From Daucus carota subsp. sativus (Eukaryota > Streptophyta > Magnoliopsida > Apiales > Apiaceae): a stretch of DNA of 64,000 bases. This document shows, piece by piece, positions 50,089-61,871 of this stretch. Every line of letters starts with the position of its first letter. Position 1 is the first letter of the stretch. The DNA lies in assembly GCF_001625215.2 (NCBI RefSeq), contig NC_030381.2, positions 46,560,689 through 46,624,688 of the forward strand, given 5' to 3'. Made by a program: the position numbers and the translations under genes. The notes under the pieces are model-generated. The model did not search any database, had not been told where the DNA came from, and was given only the letters and a program-made list of their open reading frames with translations.

Positions 50089-53000
50089 TTAGCACCTCCT
50101 CATCATACTTGCTACATTTCTCCCTATTTCTTCTTTTGTTTGTTCGCAGGCAGGAACATCTCCGATGTACATATCAAAGAAAGCCCCTAACAGTGTGGAA
50201 CCTCATGTTAACATTTACACATATTTCATTAAAGTGTATATTTATACACAAACCTATATACTTCTTATTTTTAAACTAATTCTAAATCAGGATATATCAA
50301 TTTACTGCCCATATCTAAATAATAAAGAATTAAATGCAAACATAAATAAAGAAAAGAGAAATTATTATAAGTAGATCACTCACTGCACAAATCCTTGCTT
50401 TGTACTGCTCCAATTTGATAGCCTTCAACTGAAAAAAATATATCACTGTTAAGTTCTGACAAATGTTGATAAAGAACACTTGATCCTAGTCAATAAATGC
50501 AAATACTATATGAATAGGCCATAACTGGCATGTTATCTAGAAAAAAGTAGAAAGCTGCAACTGATTAGGTTTATTAATAATACATTTGGGTTTTTAGGTC
50601 TATGAAATTCAGGTAGAAGCAAGTATCGATATACATAGATTGAGAGCTGAACCATCAAATCTTACTCTCTGTAATCAAATATCCATCTGCTGTTCTCTTG
50701 AAAAGGATAGTTGTTCCCTGGACATTTTAATGTAACATCAGCCCTTTTGCCAAATAAAAGTATGTACTCGTGATTAAGTACAAAAAGGCTAATAATCGAA
50801 TTATGTACCGCACGTATAGGAATATCTTCAGCAAATAGAGAACCAAATTTTCTCACACAGTCAAAATCACTGGCTGGGTTTGTCTAAAATACAAAGAAAA
50901 AAATTGTCAGGAGTCGTAGATAATGATCCTTCAAGCATATAAATAGATTCCAGAAGCAGATAGTTTACCTTCATCAATCGAGCTCGAAGAGATTTCTCAA
51001 AAGCACTGCAAGAAACATAAGAAATAAATATAACAAATGGGTAATGGAATTCTTCTGAATTGTACCATCCAACTAAAGTAATGCCAACAAATTTTTAGAT
51101 CGGTAATCAAACAAAGAGAACAAGTTACGACTGGAACTAGTCTGCCAGATGATGGCATCACACACCCTTATAAGTTCACACTCCAATTATAATGTTCTAA
51201 GTTTAACTTCTACAGGTAACATCTTGTAATCTTGTTTGATGTTCACCAAAATTTTACAGAAAAGCTAGACATGACAACTCATAGTTGGCAATAAACAAAA
51301 AAGTCATGGAGCAGATGCATTGGATATCGACTGGTTTATAATATAATAAAAACTAGCTCAATCCACCCATGCGGATGAATTGCAGTATTGGTTACATCAC
51401 TCATGAGAGAATGCAAGGCATCATTGAGCATAATGGTTTTGTGACACCTGACATTAGACTCACGGACCATCAACCATGATGGGATGGAATAGTTTTTTTG
51501 ACTTGTCTAGTAAATAGCATAAGAAAGCAAGCTGATTAGTTTCAGTCATAAATATTTTCTTCACATATGCTTTCAAGTCTTAAACATTGTCACTTCTCAA
51601 ATAAAACTTTCGTAAAGGAATTTAAACATACCTTCTAACTGTACTAATTTTAATCCCATTGACGCTAACCACGAGTTTAATCGTCATGCTAATGTCCTCC
51701 CTGAGGCATCCATGCCATAATTGATTCAGGAAACAATAACATAGAATCATGTAAAACACTTAATATGACAAAGGCAATCAAGCCCTCTTCCAAAGGTTTA
51801 TCTATGCTCAGCAATAGTTCACAATAAACAATGAGTGCGCTCAATTTTAAACCTAAAAATAATGGAAAACTGGCGTCATCAAACTACATGGAGACTCAAT
51901 CTGATTTTGCCTTTAACAACTTGTACAAATTTCCTTGTGCCAGGATCTCAAGTAGGCATGTATAATCTTTGAATTCTCAGGTAAATACACCAACTTGTCC
52001 ACCACCACAAAAGAAATTTATTATCGTTGTATCATCTTTGATGGTTAAAATTGACACACTACAAAGACGCTAACAAAAGAAATTCTTTTAATCATGGCCA
52101 ATTTTTAAGGATGTCCAATGTATATGTATGATTCCAAAAGAAATACTAAAATATAACTGCCCCTATGCAGATGTTTTCTTCTTAACCTACGTAATAAAAA
52201 TAAGCAACTTGATAATCACCTTCCTTCTCTGTCTTTAGTCTATTGCAAAGTTAGCAGGCATAATGAATGAAGAAATAACCAAAATGAAATGTAAAGAAGA
52301 CGGCATATCCCACAGAAAAAAATTTTGAGTGATGAAGATATCAAATTAAAAACCTGAGAAGATCCTGATAAAAGGAACGATGTTTATGTAGTTCACTTGC
52401 TGGAATAGAGCAATATTTCCGGCCCAACTTCTCACAAACATCAAAAGGATGTATATCTATTCAACATTCAACGGTCATTAATGAGTAGGGAAAAGGTCTC
52501 CACAATTATATTGAAGAATTACTTGAAATCTATTTACTTACAGAAACCAAATGCATAAAGCTTCAGAGACTTAATTTTTATTATTTTCATTGTTCTGGAT
52601 CCAGTTCCAACAAGCACCTTCAGTGAAAATTAATGATAAATGAAGACATTAACATGTTAGAGAATAAGAAGCTGCCAAATCATAGAAGGCGAAAAACAGT
52701 ATCTTTGCACAAAGAGTCATCATTAAACACTTAAAAGCGGAAAAAATAGCAGCATACTCGATACACAGCATCAAGACACATAATAAGACTATTCACAGGT
52801 GGGAGAAATTCATGAAGGAAAAAAGAAACTACTGATGATCAGTTATGACTTATGAACAAAAAAGGAATTATTTATTAAAAAAAATTCAATCCCCCACAAC
52901 ATGTGAACAAGTTTCAGATGAATTAGTAATAACTAAATATGTATTCTGGCAAGCTGATAATTTAATCTCCTGAACAGGTAAGTAAACCCCAATATATTAT

Positions 53001-54203
53001 GTCAAGTGCCGTCACTGTTACCAATTTATATTATAAAGTAGAAGAAAACTAGAAGACAAGCTTTCCTTCCGTATTGATTTTCAATCTAGTTGAGAACAAA
53101 AAAGCCTTGAATTCTAGTTGCAAATAAAATCTGAAATATATAAATATCAACAGGAAAGGCTGGGATCTATATTCGACGTTAAACTGGATCATGAAGATGG
53201 ATCTAAAACATGTATTGGTTATGGTTAGTGAAGGTTATAAAATCAAACTGAACATTGAAAAATTCAGTATGAAAATAAAATTAACAAGAGAAGCTACAAA
53301 TTAAAGTATCAACCTCTGAAAGCCAATTGGAGTTGGTCTCTCCATCTGAAGTGTTTTCCAATATAGCTGGGAACTCAATGCCAGTAACGGGCTCAACTGC
53401 GTGTCTTGTGTTTAAAGTAGATAAACAGAGATCACATCCACGGTGCTCAAAATCACAGGGACCTTGTTCAACGCATTTCTGCATCAGCACATCATCATTC
53501 TCATGGGGGACACATACCACATTTTGGGATCTGTTATTAACATTATAATAGATTATGTCTCAGGTAATGCTAATACTGCAGCAGAAAGAAAGGAAAACAC
53601 ATTTCTGACAACCCTCAAACAGATTGATCTATTGGTGAGCAACCTTTATCAATAGTATATGATAGTCATTTCACAAGTTCCCCCGGGGAAACCAAGAAGA
53701 AGAAAATTAACTTACTCATTGTTGAATGGCGGTATCAAAGCTGCAGCTAATGAGATCATAGGAAAAGTTTGAAGCTGTTCGGCATGTTTGTGCAGTTGTC
53801 TCACACTGAAATTCGAAATCTTTTCGAAAATCAAGGGTATGCAAGATTCACCCTGTAATCTAAAACTGTGACCAAAACCAGAAAGACTATGGCCAGTAAA
53901 GCGGTTTACTTGCGTACAAGGTCTACATCTTCCTCTGTTCGATACACCATGGTCACCAGGTAGATTAAAATTTATACTAGACCTCGATCCACTGGCAAAC
54001 CATAACAACACTGCGCCAGTAAACTTTGACATACAATTAAAAGCATCCTGTAGAGCCAAACTTCCGGAAACACAAAAGTATCTTGAATTGTCGACAAATG
54101 AACTAATACTGGTAAATAGATTGGGGTTTACAAGGGGTTCCACCGGAAACATATAAGAAGACCAAACATCATGATCCCGGGGAAACAACCAATTATTCCG
54201 CAT
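50089..54203 (-). CDS. Fatty-acid-binding protein 2-like (chalcone isomerase fold)
   Basis: Ten coding exons on the minus strand: 54203-53716, 53530-53314, 52617-52542, 52456-52354, 51700-51632, 51005-50969, 50883-50809, 50717-50666, 50428-50384, 50186-50089, giving 419 aa. It begins MRNNWLFPRDHDVWSSYMF; the first about 235 residues are specific to the FAP2 branch. The CHI fold follows: VLVGTGSRTMKIIKIKSLKL, YAFGFYIHPFDVCEKLG, VSVNGIKISTVRSAFEKSL, DFDCVRKFGSLFAEDIPIRA, GTTILFKRTADGYLI, and the C-terminal AFFDMYIGDVPACEQTKEEI. Members bind fatty acids rather than isomerise chalcones; FAP2 in Arabidopsis is predicted plastidial. It is distinct from bona fide CHI by this long N-terminal extension. 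The ATG at 54203 is the first true ATG in frame. The last coding exons are very small (37-98 nt) but all phases agree. Confidence 0.88.
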
Positions 54204-55038
54204 ATCGATCAAAACGATTCAATCCTACAATCACAAGTTTTCATCATTCCCTCAGCATCAAAAATAAGACATTTAAACTGAAAAAAGAAATGACTACAAA
54301 CATGACAAATCAATCAATCAAATAAATTTCTGTCAACAACATTAGAATAGCACCCATTTAAAAGAAAAGAAAGGCAAAATCAAGAATGTAATACCAACAT
54401 AAAAGCTAAAATCATCACAGAATCAAGAATTAGCTTAAACCCACAAAAAGGTTAAAACTTTATGCACATATGTGTATGCATATAAATTACAGATCCATAT
54501 ATCTCATTATATGTTAGACAAACCCACAAAATCACATTTCTACCAAATGTTGATGTGAAACATACCCAAAAGATCACAAATTACATATACAGCTATCATT
54601 AAGCAAATTCATTGTATTTCATAAGAAAATTGAAGAAATGAAACAAACCTGAAAAAGGGTTGATGAGTAAATATAATATGAATCAAGAAATGTGTGAGCT
54701 TGGTGTTGGCAGAATTAAAAGTACAAGGTTGAGGGGGTTTGAACAAGTTTATGTCAGCGAAAATAAGGAATATGCGATTATACGTATTTCTCAGCTCAAC
54801 AAAACAAAACAAGGATACTCTGGAACCCAAGATTTTAAGATTTTCGCTTTCAACACACACAAAACATGTAGTACTACTGTATCTTTTACCGTGGGGTCCC
54901 GATTATTTTTGCTAGAATAAACTATACAAAAGCGAACCGACTTTCGATTCAATTACCTCTCTAAAATTATCGTTATAGTTCAATTACCTGTCTAATTCGT
55001 ATATAACCTTTGAAATATAGAATTCTCTAGTGAACTTT
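54204..55038 (-). promoter_or_regulatory. Probable 5' UTR intron and promoter side of the FAP2-like gene
   Basis: On the minus strand a donor-like CCTTTTTCAG|GTTTGTTTC at about 54650 and an acceptor-like GATTGTAG|GATTGAATCG at about 54229 suggest a 5' UTR intron of about 420 bp. Upstream promoter sequence would lie beyond about 54700. Supported only by splice-like sequence. Confidence 0.4.
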
Positions 55039-55040
55039 CA

Positions 55041-55073
<33 letters not shown>

Positions 55074-55075
55074 TA
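55039..55075. repeat. (ATA)n microsatellite
   Basis: About eleven ATA/ATT units followed by AT-rich DNA. 55076-55643 contains no recognised gene. Confidence 0.85.
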
Positions 55076-55643
55076 ATTGATGAGAAAAAAATTCATATTT
55101 ATATAATATTTTTATTATAATACGTAAATTTAATTCAATTTTGTATGTTTGGATTTTCTTTACACTTACATAATATTCTATATTATAACATACTCCTTGT
55201 CCCCTATGGTTTGTCTCCGTAAACATAGACTTGACCCGGAGTTTAAAACTCTTATAAATGTAGTTAATATTTTAAATTTCTTTTATAAACAAAATTTAAT
55301 TAAAAATTAATAAAAATTTATATTTATATGAATACATGCGTCATAAAATACTTGTCAAGTAACAGAAAAATCCCGTAAAAAAAGAGAGACAAGGAGAGAG
55401 GTAATATTTAATTCATTTTCTTATATTTTCCTTCTTGGGATATTACTTTATTAAATTTACGTAAAAAGTCATATATATGACGTTATAAGTTTGAAAAAAA
55501 AGTGTGGCCGTGATTCATAAAATTTGTTTCTTTTCTTCTATGCCCTGTTTCTTGTTCCACATTCATTTGCGTTTGGTCTTCTGTGCATGACAACACCTTG
55601 GTTTCTCTCGCTGGGTAGGTCCGTGTTCTACTACAACACTAAA

Positions 55644-57814
55644 CTAGCATAAAAGCCCGTGCGAGGCACGGGACTCTAGTTTTTTTGTGTTTTAAATAAT
55701 ATTCGTGTGTCATCATATTATTTCGAGCATAACTATTACGTCTTATTTTTTAACAGAATATGTAAATATGAAATGTAACATTTGCAATCTAATAGCATTA
55801 ATAGTAATAATATGTATTGTATTTAAAAAAAATTATGGATAAAAACAACATTTGAATTGATTTTTCTATAATCAAAGTCGTTAGGATATAGAGGCCATTA
55901 TCATATTATCTACATGTTCAAAATTATATTCGAAATTAATACTGAAACTTTTAGAATTTAAATATAATATACCTCATTAAAAAGATCTGTAATTTATTAC
56001 TGAAATTTATTAAATTATACCATCAAATATGAAAACTTGTTCTTGATATGTGAATTACGATATCCTCAATCATGATTAGATGAAGATGTGTGGTCCGCGT
56101 TGTTTTATATTTATTTCTCTTTTTTAGCATACGTTTGTGTAACAGTTAAGTGATATATGATGGACAGACCATCTACACATTCTTTTTTATTATATGTTGC
56201 ACACACTTTGTATAAATAATAATTGAAACATATGTAAAAGACCTACCTTACTTTATTATAAAAGCATTAATTGAACTACTAACCTTATAATTGTACCCGA
56301 AAAATTCTGACACGTTTGATGTGGCTTACCCTTTTAATTTTCCAATTATATAATACTTCAATGCCTTATATATTTTTTTTCTTAATTTAAAATATTAGAT
56401 GATTATTACTTTGATACCGCGTGTTATAATATTGTGTTGTTATAAAATATTAATTTTTATCATTAGTTTTCTGAGCTTGTTGACTAAGACTTTTAATATT
56501 TTTCATGTAATCTTTATAAACCAGATCTCAAATAGCAAAAATAGAGTAGATGTTAGTTAGGCACCATGGAGTTCATAAAAATAAGAAATATTTAGTTTAA
56601 TTAGTCGTATAGTTACTTTTTTAGCTTTGTGCAAACTCACATTTTTAAATATTTTGATACTCTTATTTCTTAGGGGTGAGCAATGTAGCATATCATGTTC
56701 AATTGTTAAAGATCAAATCAGGTGTTCGATATTCTGGATTATGGAAAACTATTCTTGTTCAATTCCCGTCTAATCAGATATTAGTTTTCATCTTATCGCG
56801 TCGGATTATCCATTCCAGAATTAATTATATTTTATTAGTTTAATTTGTAAATGAATAATTAATTTAATTATATTTTGAATCATTTTATTTAACTCGTATG
56901 TTATACATTGATGTATGGCATATTAAAATTATAGTTTTAATACTTTAATATATATATAACTTATTTCTCTGTGTTATTTTATTTTAAGCGAATAAAATTT
57001 ATAACTCAATAACACCAAATTTGATGTCTTTGTCACTATTCTTATATCTATAAAAAAAATTTTTGAAAAGATTTGGTTACACGTCGAATTCTGAATTCAT
57101 AAGTTTAAAATAAAAAATATTTTAAACAAAAATATTCTTTCAGTTATCTTATTTCATTTTCTTAAAAATAATGTAATCTCTTTATAAGTCACCTTTTGTA
57201 ATTAAATAAAAAATATGACATAGTCCATGTTGAAAGTTCATCAATTTTACCTTTCAAAGATTCTCACCGAAATCTTAGTTTTTGTGCTTATTTCTCACAT
57301 TCATGGCTTAAATTTCTCTAATATTGTATCGGTACTCGTTTAAAGTATTAAGTTAGATTTGAATTCGTCCAATTTTATTCAAATATGAATTATATCCATT
57401 TTTTGAAGTCTGAAACATGGCTCGAGCCCAATTGTTCAAATTCTTTTTCAAATTTAAATTTATTACGTAAGTAATTAATTTATGGATATTAATCTATCAT
57501 GTAAAAAACATATGAGGTTTACCTAAAATAATAACTTATCTCAAATAGATAAGATATTGAAAAAAAAATATAAATACAACAGTTTTAATGTATGAGTTTA
57601 ATGCTTTTGAATAAAAAAATTAATTGCATGTGTAGCTCAAGTGGTTTCAATGGTGTAATTGTAATCAAGAGGACTTGGGTTCGAGTCCCAATAATAACGT
57701 TTTTTTATATGTATGAGGAGGAGTTAGGTTCGGAGTTAGGCTCAGCTTCGGAGCTAGGTAATTTATTTGCTCAGGAGGGAGGCTTGACACGAACGTGTTG
57801 GGCTACTATATATA
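55644..57814 (-). mobile_element. Helitron-like unit 1 (non-autonomous), 3' end at the left
   Basis: On the minus strand the unit ends in hairpin CCCGTGC-CTC-GCACGGG (55656-55672), then CTTTTATG and CTAG (55647-55644), followed by host T: the Helitron 3' signature (hairpin about 8 nt before CTRR, insertion between A and T). No target duplication is expected. The body is AT-rich with no Rep/helicase. The right (5') end is GTGTTGGGCTACTATATATA and abuts unit 2. A tRNA-like segment lies near its 5' end. It holds the empty site (56220-56229) of the MITE found in unit 3, and lacks about 150 bp present in unit 3 (60046-60199). Confidence 0.68.
57633..57688 (+). other. tRNA-like segment with Pol III A and B boxes (SINE head?), unit 1
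   Basis: Box A-like TAGCTCAAGTGG at 57633-57644 and box B-like GGTTCGAGTCC at 57678-57688 stand 33 bp apart, followed by a T run at about 57699 that could terminate Pol III. It does not fold into a full cloverleaf, so it is a tRNA-derived relic or SINE head rather than a working tRNA gene. Confidence 0.5.
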
Positions 57815-58091
57815 CTAGCATAAAAGCCCGTGCGAGGCACGGGACTCTAGTTTTTGTTGTGTTTTAAATAATATTCGTGTGTCATCATATTATTTCGAGC
57901 ATAACTATTACGTCTTTTTTTTTGAACAGAATATGTAAATATGAAATGTAACATTTGCAATCTAATAGCATTGATATATAGTAATAATATGTACTATATT
58001 TATAAAAAATTATGGATCAAAAACAACATTTGAACTGATTTTTCTATATTCTAATTCGTTAGGATACGAACGTGTTGGGCTACTATATATA
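57815..58091 (-). mobile_element. Helitron-like unit 2, 277-bp internal-deletion derivative
   Basis: Begins with the identical CTAG plus hairpin end, runs about 250 bp nearly identical to the start of unit 3, then jumps from TTCGTTAGGATA straight to CGAACGTGTTGGGCTACT, the 5' end of the unit. Both termini are retained and almost 2 kb of interior lost. Confidence 0.75.
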
Positions 58092-58686
58092 CTAGCATAA
58101 AAGCCCGTGCGAGGCACGGGACTCTAGTTTTTGTTGTGTTTTAAATAATATTCGTGTGTCATCATATTATTTCGAGCATAACTATTACGTCTTTTTTTTT
58201 GAACAGAATATGTAAATATGAAATGTAACATTTGCAATCTAATAGCATTGATATATAGTAATAATATGTACTATATTTATAAAAAATTATGGATCAAAAA
58301 CAACATTTGAACTGATTTTTCTATATTCTAATTCGTTAGGATATAGAAGCCACTACCATATTATCTACATGTTCAAAATTATATTCGAAATTAATCCTGA
58401 AACTTTTAGAATTTAAATATATTATACCTCATTAAAAAGATTTGTAATTTATTGTTAAAAATTATTAAATTATTTCATCCAATATGAAAACTTGTTCTTG
58501 ATATGTGAATTACGATATCCTAAATCATGATTAGATGAAGATGTGTTGTCCGCGTTGTTTTATATTTATTTCTCTTTTTTTTAGCGTACATTTGTGTAAT
58601 AGTTAAGTGATATATGATAGACAGACCATCAACACATTCTTTTATATCATATGTTGCACACACCTTGTATAAATAATAATTGAAAC

Positions 58687-59238
58687 GGGTTAATTATCAA
58701 ATTGGTCACTAAAGTGGGCTCAATGTATCAAGTTGGTCACTAAACTCAAAACGGTATCAAGATGGTCACTGAAGTGGCCATAAATATCAAACAAGTACCT
58801 TGAAATATGAGTTCAAGCACTAAAAATATTATTTATAAAGTTTTACACATCATTTTTCAGTGTTACCACAAACAAGTAAAAGTTTATGACTTCTAATATT
58901 TATGACAAAAAATTTAGATTTTATCAAGTTTATTTATTATTTATTTTTATTATATAGTTATTTCTTTGTTTTAATTAAAAATAAATAATAAATAAACTTG
59001 ATAAAATCTAAATTTTTTGTCATAAATATTAGAAGTCATAATCTTTTACTTGTTTGTGGTAACATTTAAAAATGATGTGTAAAACTTTATAAATAATATT
59101 TTTAGTGCTTGAACTCATATTTCAAGGTACTTGTTTGATATTTATGGCCACTTCAGTGACCATCTTGATACCGTTTTGAGTTCAGTGACCAACTTGATAC
59201 ATTAAGCCCACTTCAGTGACCAATTTGATAATTAACCC
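58687..59238. mobile_element. 552-bp MULE-type long-TIR MITE
   Basis: Starts GGGTTAATTATCAAATTGG and ends CCAATTTGATAATTAACCC; the arms stay inverted for about 250 bp each around an AT-rich centre. A perfect 10-bp duplication, TAATTGAAAC, flanks it (58677-58686, 59239-59248), and the unoccupied target with one copy survives at 56220-56229 in unit 1. The diverged relative is at 349-832. Confidence 0.9.
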
Positions 59239-60813
59239 TAATTGAAACATACTATATTGTATGTAAAAGACCCTACCTTACTTTATTATAAAAGCATCAA
59301 TTGAACTACTAACCTTATAATTGTACCCGAAAAATTTCGGCACGTTTGATGTAGCTTACCCTTTTAATTTTCATATCAATTATATAGTACTTCAATGTCT
59401 TATATATTTTTTTGTTAATTTAAAATATTAGATGATTATTACTTTGATACCGCGTGTTATAATATTGTCTTGTTATAAAATATTAATTTTTTATCATTAG
59501 TTTTCTGAGCTTGTTGATTAAGATTTTTAATGATTTTTCATGTAATTGTTATAAACCAGATCTCAAATAGCAAAAATAGAGTAGATATCAGTTACGCACC
59601 ATGAAGTTCATAAAAATAAGAAATTTTTAGTTTAATTAGTCGTATAGTTACTTTTTAGTTTTGTGCAAACTCACATTTTTAAATATTTTGATACTCTTAT
59701 TTCTTAGGGGTGAATAATGTAGTATATCATGTTCAGTTGTTAAAGATCAAATCAGGTGTTCGATATTCTGGATTATGAAAAACTATTCTTGTTCTATTCC
59801 CGTTTAATCAAATATTAGTTTTCACCTTATCGCGTCGGATTATCCATTTCAGAATTAATTATATTTTATTAGTTTAATTTGTAAATGATTAATTAATTTA
59901 ATTATAGTTTGAATCATTTTATTTAACTCGTATGTTATACATTGATGGATGACATATTAAAATTATAATTTTAAGACTTTAATATATATATATAACTTAT
60001 TTCTCTGTGTTATTTTATTTTAAGCAAGTAAAATTTATAACTCAATTCTTTTTAGTAGGTCTCGTGAACACGTTTTATTATTATTTGGTTGACTTTTGAT
60101 TAACAACATAGAATTTCCCTAAATTCACCTTTGTATCACAAGTTATAATATTTCAAATTCATATATCACCAAAATCACATCATTTAGACATATTTTCTAA
60201 CACCAAATTTGATGTCTTTGTCACTATTCTTATATCTATAAAAAAAATTCAGAAAGATTTGGTTACACGTCGAATTCTGAATTCATAAGTTTAAAATAAA
60301 ATGTAATCTAAATAAAAATATTTTTTCAGTTATCTTATTTCATGTTCTTCAAAATTTGTAATCTCTTTATAAGTCGCCTTTTATAATTAAAAAAAAAATA
60401 TGACATAGTCCATGTTGAAAGTCCATCAATTTTTCCTTTCAAAGACGCTCACCGAAATCTTAGTTTTTGTGCTTATTTCTCACATTCATGAATTAAATTT
60501 CTCTATATTGTATCGGTACTCGTTTAAAGTATTAAGTTAGATTTGAATTCGTCCAATTTTATTCAAATATGAATTATATCCATTTTTTGAAGTCTGAAAC
60601 ATGGCTCGAGCCCAATTGTTCAAATTCTTTCTCAAATTTAAATTTATTACATAAGTAATTAATTTATGGATATTAATCTATCATGTAAAAAACATATGAG
60701 ACTCACCTGAAATAATAACTTAACTCAAATAAATAAATATCGAAAAGAATATAAATACAACAGTTTTAATGTATGAGTTTAATGCTTTTGAATAAAAAGA
60801 TTAATTGCCTGTG

Positions 60814-60869
60814 TAGCTCAAGTGGTTTGAGTGGTGTAATTGTAATGAAGAGAGCTTGGGTTCGAGTCC
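60814..60869 (+). other. tRNA-like segment with Pol III A and B boxes, unit 3
   Basis: The same structure as 57633-57688: TAGCTCAAGTGG (60814-60825) and GGTTCGAGTCC (60859-60869) followed by a T run. The two copies differ by a few bases between the boxes, while the boxes themselves are identical. Confidence 0.5.
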
Positions 60870-61013
60870 CATGAATAACATTTTTTTTATATGTATGAGG
60901 AGGAGTTAGGTTCGGAGTTAGACTCGAGTTCGGAGCTAGGTAATTTATTTGCTCAGGAGGGAGGCTTGACACGAACGTGTTGGGCTATTATATATATAAT
61001 AAGTAGATAAGTA

Positions 61014-61842
61014 GATAAGTAGAAGTAGAAGTAGTCGGAGAAGGAATTACCAAGTCGGTCGTTGCACGGTTGTTGCGTTATATTTGTAATTTTTGATATC
61101 TGTATGATATATTTTCCGTTTTAAAGAAACAACTAAACGATTTGAATATATAAATTTGTTTCCATCTGATTTGTTTTTTTCTGAACAACCGATCATATAT
61201 GCGATTTCATAATAACTTTTAAATCTGAATCAAACTCATAAAAATCATGCCGATTTAATAACTTCGATCATGGTAAACATCAAAATTCAAAACATATCAA
61301 AACAAAACAAACTAACTCTCACAAGAAAGAGAGACTAACAAAACCCAAATAAATTAGAAATTTATTGAATGAAAAATAAAATTTCAAAATAAAAAAAATA
61401 TTAAGGCTTTCCACCTGGTATCATCTTTCCTTCTCTTTTCACTAAAAAGTAGGGGTGATCACCAAACCGCAAAAACCGCCCGCACCGCACCGTGATATGT
61501 GGTTTTTAATTTTTGTGGTGCGGTTGCGGTTCGAAATTTTGTCAAACCGCAAGGTGCGGTGCGGGTTGCGGTTTTAATTTTATAAAATGCGGTTAAAACC
61601 ACACCGCACCGCATTTAATATATTATATAAAAAAATATTTATAAATATTATATTATATGCGTTAATATGCTATATTATAATTTTATTATGCATCCATCTA
61701 AGCAGTTTTATTTTTATATGAAGCCCATCAAATCTGGGCAGCGTTATAAAAACAGAAGTGTCCTACATATGCAGCAGGGAAGCAAGCACCAGTAGTCTGG
61801 TCTGTTCTTGTAAATTACTCGGTGTTTACAAATTTGTCAGAA
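61014..61842. other. Intergenic DNA with one hAT-like terminus
   Basis: 61452-61630 begins TAGGGGTGATCACCAAACCG and is packed with ACCGCACCGC and GTGCGGTTGCGG repeats in both orientations, the subterminal composition of many plant hAT elements. No matching opposite terminus was found, so this is probably a truncated element. No gene. Confidence 0.4.
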
Positions 61843-61871
61843 CTAGCTTTATAGCCCGTGCAAGGCACGGG
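61843..61871 (-). mobile_element. 3' terminus of another Helitron-like element
   Basis: On the minus strand: hairpin CCCGTGC-CTT-GCACGGG (61871-61855), CTATAAAG, then CTAG (61846-61843) followed by T. The same architecture as units 1-3, but with different sequence beyond the hairpin. The element must extend rightward from here; its 5' end was not found and may lie outside the window. Confidence 0.6.

Larger units (their letters stand above)
58092..61013 (-). mobile_element. Helitron-like unit 3, carrying a nested MITE
   Basis: The same left end (CTAG 58092-58095 and hairpin) and a body collinear with unit 1, with two differences: the 552-bp MITE at 58687-59238 and about 150 bp at 60046-60199 not found in unit 1. 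The right (5') end on the minus strand reads TCTACTTATTATATATA followed by ATAGCCCAACACG; a 5' TC is expected for Helitrons. The exact 5' base is uncertain by about 20 bp because of AAGTAGAT repeats. Confidence 0.65.

Noticed and set aside
53712-54212. FAP2-like start at 54212
   Set aside because: The codon is TTG; the first ATG in frame is at 54203.
57633-57688. Functional tRNA gene
   Set aside because: A and B boxes are present, but acceptor, D and anticodon stems do not pair convincingly, and the same segment is repeated inside a transposon unit.
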